Part shown: positions 1 to 5,847 of the stretch, piece after piece
Numbering within the stretch: position 1 is the stretch's first letter
Layout: the number at the start of each line of letters is the position of its first letter
NCBI GenBank assembly: GCA_047619485.1
Contig: JBLHKE010000510.1
Location: 1-5,847 of the forward strand
Direction: 5' to 3'
DNA: 5,847 nt
From: JBLHKE01 sp047619485
Lineage (GTDB): Bacteria; Verrucomicrobiota; Verrucomicrobiia; Verrucomicrobiales; DEV007
Position numbers and translations under genes: made by a program
The notes under the pieces: model-generated
The model's database searches: none
What the model was told of the DNA's origin: nothing
Seen by the model: the letters and a program-made list of their open reading frames with translations, nothing else

Positions 1-1
1 C

Positions 2-163
2 CAACACGACCAGGTGCGTGCTGAGGCTGAAGCAGAGCAGGCGCGTCTGTTGAGCCAGCACAACCAGGTGCTGGCCGAAGCCGGCGCGGAGAAGGCGCGT
101 CTATTTAGCCAGCACGATCAGGTGCGTGCCGAAGCCGAAGCGGAGAAAGCGCGTCTATCGAGC
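2..163 (+). repeat. Three tandem 54-bp (18-residue) coiled-coil repeats, array cut by window edge
   Basis: Three in-frame 54-bp units lie at 2-55, 56-109 and 110-163. The third unit encodes QHDQVRAEAEAEKARLSS, and the other two vary at a few positions. A fourth, decayed unit begins at 164 with EHDEA. By hand count, units 1 and 3 match at 44 of 54 bases and units 2 and 3 at 45 of 54; many differences are at third codon positions. Eighteen residues equal five alpha-helical turns (one heptad plus one hendecad), consistent with a continuous helix. More copies may lie to the left. Confidence 0.85.
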
Positions 164-2812
164 GAGCACGACGAAGCGATTGCGGCAATCGAGAAGACGA
201 AGCTGGACCTGGCTGCCGAGCACGGCCGCGAGCGTGACGAGGCATTGGCAAGATTGGCAGAGAAAAAAGATGCGCAGTTGCAGCGGAGCCTCGCAGACAA
301 AGAGGTAGCACTCGGGCGCGTGTTGGAGGAGAAGCAGGCGGCGCTAGAGGAGCGCGAGTCGGTGGTCGTGGGGAAATTGGCGGCGACTGAGGCCGAGCTC
401 GAAGGGCTGCGCGACCGGTCGCGGGGCGATCTCGAATCGTTGCGCAGCGAGCTGAAGGCGCGCATCAGCGAGCTCGAAGTCGAGCGCGATGACAAAGTCG
501 CCGAGCACGTGCAAGGATTCGCAGCGCTCAAGGCCGATTTTGATTCTGCCGTGGCCGAGAAGGTCAAGCTAGCTGCCGCGGTTGCGGGGGGGCAACAGCG
601 CCAGGAGTCGAGCGACGCCGAGCTGGTCAAGCTGCGCAAAGACATCGACCGGGCGCACAAAGAAGTGTCGGCTGCCGCCACCGAGCGCGATCGTTTTGTC
701 CTGATTCCAGAGAACGCCCCGTTCGGAATGGTGCTGATTGCCAGAGACGGTGTGATCCTCTATTCCAACAAAGCGGCGGCTGAGATCGCCGGGGTTGATT
801 TCGGACAATTCGAGACGGTCGAGGGCTGGCTCCGCGAGCAGGCGCCGACCGATGAGGAGGAAGGGCGCGAGCGCCTCGTCGCCATGTGGCGCGAAGGTGT
901 CTGGCGTAAGGAGGGGACGAAAGTGCTTTCAATGCAGACCGACAAGGGGCTGCGTGAGCTGGAGTTGAAGTCGAAGCTGCTGCCGGATGGGCAGCTATTG
1001 CTGTCGATGTTCGACGTCACCGACTCCCTGCGGGCGGAGGAGGCCCTGCGGGCGAGCGAGGTGAAATTCCGCTCGATCTTCTACGACTCTGGGGTCGGGA
1101 TGACGCTCGTCGATAAGACCGGCAACATCTTCGACGCCAACCCGGCGCAGGAGAAGCTGATGGGTTACTCGCGCTCGGAGTTGCGCAAGATGCACATCGA
1201 GGACTGCCTGTCGATCGAGGAGATCGCGCGCACCCAAGAGCTGTCGCGGCAGATGGCGCAGACGCGTTCGCGCTCGGGGGAGTTGACGATCAAGTTGCAG
1301 CCGAAGGACAAGCGCCCGGCGTGGGCGCACTTGAACATCTCGCTGGTGCGCGACCCGGATGGCGAGGTGATCTTCGCTGCCTACTTCTTCCACGACATCA
1401 CCAAGGAGCGTCAGGCGATCTTCAACGAGGAGCGCGCGAACTCCAACCTCGCCAGTTCGCAGGCGGAGAAGCTGGCGATCGTTGAGGCTAGCCCTGACTT
1501 GATCCTAGTGGTCGGTCCTGACGGTGTGGTCGCGAACGTCGTGCCACCAGTGCACTTCCCGCTACACGTCGATCAAGCGATGGAGGGCCGTCCAGTGGGG
1601 GACGTGATCCCCCCGATCGCCGGGGATTATCCACAGCTCGCCTTGCAGGCGCGGAAGTTTGGTGGGGTCGTGACGAAAGAATTCAGTGTCGAACAGGGCG
1701 AAGAGACGTTTTATTTCGAGTCCCGGATCGCGATGAGCGGTGCGGAGAATCTAGTCGTGATCGTGCGTGATATCACGGCGGCGAAGAAGGCGGAGCTGGT
1801 GATGCACCGCCAGGCGCTGACCTTTGCCAACATCCGTGACGCGATCGTGGTGGCCGACCTGAAAGGTCGAATCAAGGACTGGAACCCTGCTGCGGAACAG
1901 CTCTTTGGCTACAGCCACGAGGAAGCGCTAGGGATGGGGCTCTATGAGATCTATGACCGGGATGAACCGAAGCGGTTCAAGCAGACGATCACGGCGGCGA
2001 TCGGCAAAGATCGTAAGTGGGAAGCTCGCACGCAGTTTCACTGCAAGGACGGTTCGGTCGGTGAGTGCGAGGTTCGCTACACGCCGCTGCTCGACGAGTC
2101 CGGTCGCCCGCTGGCGCTGGTCGGAGTGACTCGGCTTGCCGGGTCGGGGGCAGGGGAGGCTGCGCCACAGCCAGCTCTCATTCAGGCGGCACCGATTACA
2201 GGCCTAGACCCACGAATCGCGCACCAGCAGCTCAAGGATAGCGTGCAATCTTTCGTCGATGTCCTCGCGGCCCAGGAGGCCTCGGCGACCCTCGACGAGG
2301 ACTTGCGGGTGGAACTGGGGATCAACCGTGCCCGGTTGGAGGCGGTCGCGATCTTACTCCGAGTCATCGAGGAGGGTGGTGACTACGAGCACGTCGACTT
2401 TGGCAAGTATGTTGGCGAACTCGTCCGTTTCTTGCTCGCCGAATTCGGTCCAGAACATGCAGGGATTGAGGTGCATCTAAATGTGAAGGGGATCACCCTT
2501 CCTGCGTATGCTGCCCAGCCGTTGGCCATGGTCTTGTTCGAACTGCTGAGTAACTCACTGCGCCACGCATTCATCCGCCGGTCGGGCGGTATGGTCGGCG
2601 TGTCGATGGGGGTCGGCGCAGAGGCTGGCTGGATGGTGGTCAATGACGACGGCACTGGATTGCCGACTGGCTTTAATCTTTCGGCACCGCCTCACGGCGC
2701 CGGATTACGCATCGCGGCGCAGCAGGTGGCCAAGCTCAACGGCGAGCTGAAACTGGCCGACGCGATGGACACAGAAATTCAGGTTGGATTTCGTCTGAAT
2801 GGGGCTACGTAG
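2..2812 (+). CDS. Multi-PAS sensor histidine kinase with N-terminal repeat coiled coil (5' end outside window)
   Basis: A probable cytoplasmic sensor kinase that autophosphorylates and passes phosphate to a receiver. The frame is open to the left edge, so the true start is upstream; the GTG at 14 is simply a Val codon inside a repeat. Residues are counted here from that GTG. Residues 1-225 are a charged Glu/Ala/Arg/Lys coiled coil. PAS-like domains follow at about 228-340, 346-465, 485-592 and 600-708; the second and fourth are the clearest, with NPA and GYS motifs. Residues 731-805 resemble a HisKA_2 dimerisation region, with H737 in AHQQLKDSVQ, but the HRVKN signature is missing. The HATPase domain has an N-box (ELLSNSLRHAF, N847), a G1 box (NDDGTGLP, 877-884) and a G2-like HGAGL (894-898). 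No membrane segment or signal peptide is visible. The next gene starts 12 bases after the TAG, which suggests co-transcription with the hybrid kinase. Kinase identity is firm; the PAS ligands and the activity of the altered H-box are unknown. Confidence 0.9.
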   Translation, partial: QHDQVRAEAEAEQARLLSQHNQVLAEAGAEKARLFSQHDQVRAEAEAEKARLSSEHDEAIAAIEKTKLDLAAEHGRERDEALARLAEKKDAQLQRSLADKEVALGRVLEEKQAALEERESVVVGKLAATEAELEGLRDRSRGDLESLRSELKARISELEVERDDKVAEHVQGFAALKADFDSAVAEKVKLAAAVAGGQQRQESSDAELVKLRKDIDRAHKEVSAAATERDRFVLIPENAPFGMVLIARDGVILYSNKAAAEIAGVDFGQFETVEGWLREQAPTDEEEGRERLVAMWREGVWRKEGTKVLSMQTDKGLRELELKSKLLPDGQLLLSMFDVTDSLRAEEALRASEVKFRSIFYDSGVGMTLVDKTGNIFDANPAQEKLMGYSRSELRKMHIEDCLSIEEIARTQELSRQMAQTRSRSGELTIKLQPKDKRPAWAHLNISLVRDPDGEVIFAAYFFHDITKERQAIFNEERANSNLASSQAEKLAIVEASPDLILVVGPDGVVANVVPPVHFPLHVDQAMEGRPVGDVIPPIAGDYPQLALQARKFGGVVTKEFSVEQGEETFYFESRIAMSGAENLVVIVRDITAAKKAELVMHRQALTFANIRDAIVVADLKGRIKDWNPAAEQLFGYSHEEALGMGLYEIYDRDEPKRFKQTITAAIGKDRKWEARTQFHCKDGSVGECEVRYTPLLDESGRPLALVGVTRLAGSGAGEAAPQPALIQAAPITGLDPRIAHQQLKDSVQSFVDVLAAQEASATLDEDLRVELGINRARLEAVAILLRVIEEGGDYEHVDFGKYVGELVRFLLAEFGPEHAGIEVHLNVKGITLPAYAAQPLAMVLFELLSNSLRHAFIRRSGGMVGVSMGVGAEAGWMVVNDDGTGLPTGFNLSAPPHGAGLRIAAQQVAKLNGELKLADAMDTEIQVGFRLNGAT

Positions 2813-2816
2813 GTAG
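2811..2816 (+). promoter_or_regulatory. Weak ribosome binding site of the hybrid kinase gene
   Basis: AGGTAG lies eight bases before the ATG at 2825 and overlaps the TAG stop of the upstream kinase gene. It is only a partial Shine-Dalgarno match. An in-frame TAA at 2822-2824 sits directly before the ATG, so translation cannot start further upstream. The overlap suggests reinitiation by ribosomes finishing the first kinase, which would link the levels of the two proteins. Confidence 0.5.
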
Positions 2817-2824
2817 TCCCATAA

Positions 2825-5095
2825 ATGAAGCCTACCAGGATCTTAGTCGTCGAAGATGAGGGTGTTATAGGGCGCGACGTTCAGAATACACTCGTCCAAT
2901 TGGGCTACGTCGTGCCGGATGTCGCGCGCACTGGTGAGGAGGCGCTCGAGTTGGTGGCGCGGATCGAGCCGGATCTGGTGCTCATGGATATCCGCTTATC
3001 GGGCGAGATGGACGGCATCGAGACGGCGGCAAGGATCAAGACAGACTATCGCGCCCCGGTCATTTTCCTGACGGCGTTGGCTGATCGAGAGACGATCGCT
3101 CGTGCTAAGGCGACCGAGCCCTACGGTTACCTGCTGAAACCATTCAACGATCGCGAGCTCCAGTCGACGGTCGAGATGGCAGTGTCCCGTTCGCGCGCGC
3201 AGAAGCGCCTAGAGGCGAGCGAGGAGCGCTTTGCTAATACCCTGCGCAGCTTGGCCGATGGGGTAATTGCCACCGACTTAGTCGGCAACGTCACCTTCTT
3301 GAACCCACTGGCTGAAGCGATCACCGGTTGGGCATCCGAAGAGGCGGTCGGCCGGCCACTACAAGAAATTTTTCGTATCACGCGACCGAGTGGTGAAGAG
3401 GCGCCACCGATGGAGATGCGTGAGGGAGATGGCGAGCCGCGCCCGGTGTTGCTCCAATCCCGCAGCGGTGTGAAAATTGCCATCGAGGACAATTCTGCTC
3501 CGCTGAAAAACGATGATGGCAGCTTGGCCGGCCTGGTGGTCGTCTTCCGCAAGCGCGTCTTGCCAGAGGGGGCGCCTGGCGCGAGGGCGACTTCCGAATC
3601 CAATGCGCCGCTGGTTGGCCTGATCGAGGGGATTGCCGATCCGCTACTCGCCGTCGGTGCGGACTGGGTCATCACTTTCGCCAACCCGCAGGCGGCAGGC
3701 CTGTTCGAGAAAGCGCGCGACGAGATCGTCGGGCGTGTCCTCTGGGATGAATTTCCCGCCAGCATCCGCACGGAGTATTACGGCGAACTCTACGAAGCTC
3801 TCAGTAAGCAAGAGCGCCGCACGATCGAGATGGAGATCAAGGAGCGCGGACTTTGGTTTGGCGCGGAGATCTACCCGTTTGGTGATGGCTTGCTGATCCT
3901 GTTGCGTGACATCAGTGCGCGGAAGGAGGACGAGCAACGCCACCGGCGTCTGGAGAAACTCGAGAGCCTGGGGTTGTTGGCGCGTGGGTTTGCTCACGAC
4001 TTCAACAACTTGCTCACCGTGTTGCTCGGCAATATCTCCCTCGCGCAGATGAAATTGCCAGAGGTCAACGAGGCGTCGGAGGAGTTGGCTTCGGCAAACA
4101 AAGCTGCCGTCCAGGCCCAGGGGCGTGTGCACCAGTTGCTGACCTTCGCCAAGGGCGGTGTGCCAATCCGTCAGAAGCAGGCGCTCGGACCGGTATTGGA
4201 TGAATTTTTGGCGACGCACGACCGCCAGAAAAAAATCGGCTACGTGCTCAAAGTTGCCGATCGACTCCCGCAGGTCCAGGTGGATGCCGGCCAGCTGAAG
4301 CGCTTGATCGACAACCTCGTCACCAACGCCGAGCGGGCGATGTACAGCGGTGGGGACATCGAGATCAGCGGAGAGAGCCTGCCGGCCAATTCTGCGCAGC
4401 GCGCGAACTTGCCTGATGGTCTCGACCTGGATGATGGCGTTGATTACGTGCTGCTACAGGTGAAAGACACTGGCTCGGGGATCGCGAGCGAGCACCTCGA
4501 CAAGGTATTCGAGCCTTACTTTACGACCCGCCGTCGGGAGAACGCGACCGGCATCGGCCTGACCGTCTGTGAGTCGATCGCACGCGCGCACGAGGGTGGG
4601 ATCGCGGTGGAGGCTTCGGAGGGCGAGGGGACGACGGTCAGCGTGACCATCCCAGTTGCAGCGCAGGGGAAAGAGGAGGTGGCGGCAAAAACCGAGATGC
4701 CAGCTGTGGATGCAAAGGCGCGTATATTGATCCTCGAGGACGAGCCGCTGGTGCGCCAGATCATGGTGCGTTCACTGCAGTCGTCCGGCCACGAACTCGT
4801 CGAGACCGCCGACGGTGCCGAGACCGTAGCGAGGTATCTCGAAGCGATGGAGGCCGGCCGTGCCTTTGACTTGGTTATCACTGACTTATCGATCCCGAAC
4901 GGGATGGGCGGCATCAAAGCGATCGAGGAGATCCGGCAATCGGATCCCGACGTGCTCGCGATCGTTTCGAGTGGCTACGCTGACGAGCCTGCGATGGCCA
5001 ATCCGGAGCAATTCGGCTACGCAGCAGTGCTGCCAAAACCCTACCAGCCAAACGATCTGGTGGGCTTGGTTGACCTGGTTTTGAACGGACGCTAG
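2825..5095 (+). CDS. Hybrid histidine kinase/response regulator, REC-PAS-PAS-HisKA-HATPase-REC
   Basis: A complete 756-residue soluble signalling protein with no membrane segment. REC1 (about 4-122) has acidic E10/D11, phospho-acceptor D55 in LMDIRLSG, T83 and K105-P106. PAS domains lie at about 130-243 and 262-365. The HisKA domain carries H391 in GFAHDFNNLLT, the NtrB-like subtype, followed by LLTFAKGG. The ATPase domain has an N-box (NLVTNAERAM, N501), a G1 box (DTGSGI, 548-553), an F-box (FEPYFTT, 562-568) and a G2 box (TGIGL, 575-579). An Ala/Glu-rich linker leads to REC2 (about 632-752), with E638/D639, D687 in ITDLSIPNG, S716 and K738-P739. All phosphotransfer residues look intact. H391 probably phosphorylates D687 in cis, while REC1 may take phosphate from the upstream kinase; that route is inferred. 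There is no Hpt or DNA-binding domain, so an outside partner must carry the output. The ATG at 2825 is set by the in-frame stop directly before it. Confidence 0.96.
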   Translation: MKPTRILVVEDEGVIGRDVQNTLVQLGYVVPDVARTGEEALELVARIEPDLVLMDIRLSGEMDGIETAARIKTDYRAPVIFLTALADRETIARAKATEPYGYLLKPFNDRELQSTVEMAVSRSRAQKRLEASEERFANTLRSLADGVIATDLVGNVTFLNPLAEAITGWASEEAVGRPLQEIFRITRPSGEEAPPMEMREGDGEPRPVLLQSRSGVKIAIEDNSAPLKNDDGSLAGLVVVFRKRVLPEGAPGARATSESNAPLVGLIEGIADPLLAVGADWVITFANPQAAGLFEKARDEIVGRVLWDEFPASIRTEYYGELYEALSKQERRTIEMEIKERGLWFGAEIYPFGDGLLILLRDISARKEDEQRHRRLEKLESLGLLARGFAHDFNNLLTVLLGNISLAQMKLPEVNEASEELASANKAAVQAQGRVHQLLTFAKGGVPIRQKQALGPVLDEFLATHDRQKKIGYVLKVADRLPQVQVDAGQLKRLIDNLVTNAERAMYSGGDIEISGESLPANSAQRANLPDGLDLDDGVDYVLLQVKDTGSGIASEHLDKVFEPYFTTRRRENATGIGLTVCESIARAHEGGIAVEASEGEGTTVSVTIPVAAQGKEEVAAKTEMPAVDAKARILILEDEPLVRQIMVRSLQSSGHELVETADGAETVARYLEAMEAGRAFDLVITDLSIPNGMGGIKAIEEIRQSDPDVLAIVSSGYADEPAMANPEQFGYAAVLPKPYQPNDLVGLVDLVLNGR

Positions 5096-5126
5096 CCGGC
5101 GCGGAGTCACGCGCCGATGAGCTAGC
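5091..5126 (+). other. Nested GC-rich hairpin spanning the hybrid kinase stop codon
   Basis: The arms CGGCGCG (5097-5103) and CGCGCCG (5110-5116) are perfect inverted repeats around a six-base loop, GAGTCA. Outside them, GCTAGC at 5091-5096 can pair with GCTAGC at 5121-5126, leaving ATGA as a four-base bulge on the 3' side. The TAG stop (5093-5095) lies in the left outer arm. The hairpin could stop transcription or protect the 3' end of the kinase mRNA. No T-tract follows on either strand, so it is not a canonical intrinsic terminator. Confidence 0.55.
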
Positions 5127-5151
5127 TGAACTTGCCAGAGTCTGCACACGC

Positions 5152-5205
5152 GTCGCGCGGATCTGCAACGAACTGAGGATGACATTCCTTGCGCTTCCGC
5201 GCGGC
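5152..5205 (+). other. Possible long stem in the leader of the phosphatase gene
   Basis: Bases 5152-5161 (GTCGCGCGGA) can pair with 5196-5205 (TCCGCGCGGC) in ten consecutive pairs, one of them G-U, around a 34-base loop. Within the loop, AGGA (5176-5179) can pair with TCCT (5186-5189). The loop holds the GAGG and ATG of a tiny ORF. The arms are CG-rich and nearly self-complementary, so a chance match is quite possible. No known riboswitch or T-box element is recognisable. Confidence 0.25.
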
Positions 5206-5238
5206 TGTGTTCCATTGCTGCCTTTCCCAAAACCATGA
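5179..5238 (+). CDS. Possible 19-codon upstream ORF overlapping the phosphatase start
   Basis: The ATG at 5179 opens a reading frame for MTFLALPRGCVPLLPFPKP. Its TGA (5236-5238) overlaps the phosphatase ATG (5235-5237) in an ATGA arrangement, typical of translational coupling. Five of the 19 residues are Pro and none is His, so it is not a classic histidine attenuator peptide. A GAGG lies at 5175-5178 but touches the ATG, which is too close for a good Shine-Dalgarno. This may be a real leader peptide or chance. Confidence 0.2.
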   Translation: MTFLALPRGCVPLLPFPKP

Positions 5239-5847
5239 GCGAAAGTGACCATTCTGACGAACCCGAAGTCCCTGGGCGGGCGAATGCCGAGCCGATCTAT
5301 TTCGACTCCCACATGCACACTCCACTGTGCAAGCACGCCTATGGCCAGCCGATCGCCTACGCGCGCAATGGCATGCGCCGCGGGCTCAAGGGCATCATCA
5401 TGACCTGCCACAGCCCGATGCCGGACGGGTTCTCGAGCAGCGTCCGCATGTCGCCTGAGGAGTTCCCAGAATACGTCGAGCTCGTCCGCGATTCGGCCGA
5501 GCAGTTGGAGGGGCAATTTTTGATCCGTCTCGGCATGGAGAGCGATTGGTTCCCGGGCATGGAAGGCTGGTTGAAAGAACTTCACGCGCGCGAGCCATTC
5601 CATTACATCCTCGGTTCGGTGCATCCGTTCCTACCGGAGTACAAGGACAAATTTCACACCGGTGACGTGGTCGAATTCCAGAAGGGATATTTCGGCCACC
5701 TGGCGGACGCGGCTGAGACCGGCCTGTTCGACTGCCTGGCCCACCCGGACATCGTCAAGGTGATGACGGTGCGCGATTACCAGTTCGAACGCCTCGAGGG
5801 GGCGGTTGATGCGGCGCTCGGACGGATCAAGCGAGCCGGCGTCGCGA
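5235..5847 (+). CDS. hisJ: PHP-family histidinol-phosphatase (3' end outside window)
   Basis: A probable cytoplasmic metal-dependent phosphatase that hydrolyses L-histidinol phosphate to L-histidinol and phosphate, a late step in histidine biosynthesis. The first 204 codons are present. PHP metal-site motifs visible are DSHMHTPLCKHA (H26, H28, H34), TCHSP (H59), a glutamate in GMESD (E102), GSVHPF (H130) and AHPDIVK (H170). The closing Asp-x-His motif expected in this fold would lie beyond the right edge. Family members are usually about 260-280 residues, so roughly three quarters is seen. The ATG at 5235 is the first ATG, GTG or TTG after an in-frame TGA at 5127-5129. It gives a hydrophilic, acidic tail of about 20 residues before the PHP fold. 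No Shine-Dalgarno precedes it. The gene lies 139 bases after the hybrid kinase on the same strand, with no clear promoter between. The symbol reflects the family; hisK is used for the same enzyme in some species. Another PHP phosphoesterase activity cannot be excluded. Confidence 0.9.
   Translation, partial: MSESDHSDEPEVPGRANAEPIYFDSHMHTPLCKHAYGQPIAYARNGMRRGLKGIIMTCHSPMPDGFSSSVRMSPEEFPEYVELVRDSAEQLEGQFLIRLGMESDWFPGMEGWLKELHAREPFHYILGSVHPFLPEYKDKFHTGDVVEFQKGYFGHLADAAETGLFDCLAHPDIVKVMTVRDYQFERLEGAVDAALGRIKRAGVA

Noticed and set aside
118..681. A 187-codon Ser-rich open frame on the minus strand opposite the coiled coil.
   Set aside because: The Ser runs are the complement of Glu/Ala/Arg codons of the coiled coil; it is a shadow frame.
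2813..2824. Possible frameshift that split one long kinase gene into two.
   Set aside because: The first protein ends after a complete HATPase domain and the second starts with a complete receiver, each with its own start and stop.
3127..3771. A 214-codon open frame on the minus strand inside the hybrid kinase gene.
   Set aside because: It is opposite intact PAS coding sequence and has a Ser/Arg/Pro-rich, low-complexity composition without motifs.
4229..4235. Seven-A tract in the hybrid kinase gene as a slippage site.
   Set aside because: It encodes ordinary Lys-Lys in the kinase region; the run is short, and no stimulatory structure or useful alternative product was apparent.
5096..5234. 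A sigma-70 promoter for the phosphatase gene in the gap.
   Set aside because: No pair of -35 and -10 hexamers with proper spacing could be found by eye.
4914..5624. A 236-codon open frame on the minus strand across the gap and the phosphatase gene.
   Set aside because: It lies opposite clear PHP motifs and the receiver domain, has no recognisable domain, and is rich in Arg, Ser and Ala, as expected for antisense reading of GC-rich genes.

Overview
The window is a GC-rich bacterial segment with three genes on the + strand: a sensor histidine kinase cut by the left edge, a complete hybrid histidine kinase/response regulator, and the first three quarters of a PHP-family histidinol-phosphatase cut by the right edge. 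Coding density is high and codons favour G/C at third positions. The sequence names no taxon. A double-receiver hybrid kinase next to this type of PHP histidinol-phosphatase would fit the Verrucomicrobiota/Planctomycetota or a deltaproteobacterial lineage, with Verrucomicrobiota a weak first guess.

Bases 2-2812 encode a soluble, multi-PAS kinase. It has a long charged coiled coil that begins with tandem 18-residue repeats, then about four PAS domains, then a degenerate HisKA_2-like dimerisation region and a recognisable HATPase domain. Twelve bases later, 2825-5095 encodes a REC-PAS-PAS-HisKA-HATPase-REC hybrid kinase with every key phosphotransfer residue in place. The tight spacing indicates one operon. 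The N-terminal receiver resembles the kind often paired with HisKA_2 kinases, so the likely circuit is kinase 1 to the first receiver, which then tunes the PAS/HisKA core and the C-terminal receiver. No Hpt or DNA-binding output domain is in the window, so the final output must lie elsewhere.

Bases 5096-5234 form a 139-bp gap. It has a strong nested hairpin that starts in the stop codon of the hybrid kinase gene, a second possible long stem, and a tiny ORF whose stop overlaps the next start codon. Bases 5235-5847 start a PHP-type histidinol-phosphatase of histidine biosynthesis, which has no evident functional link to the kinases. No tRNA, rRNA, CRISPR array, insertion sequence or phage gene was seen. 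The parts most worth following up are the repeat coiled coil, the altered H-box of kinase 1, the output-less two-kinase relay and the structured gap before the phosphatase gene.
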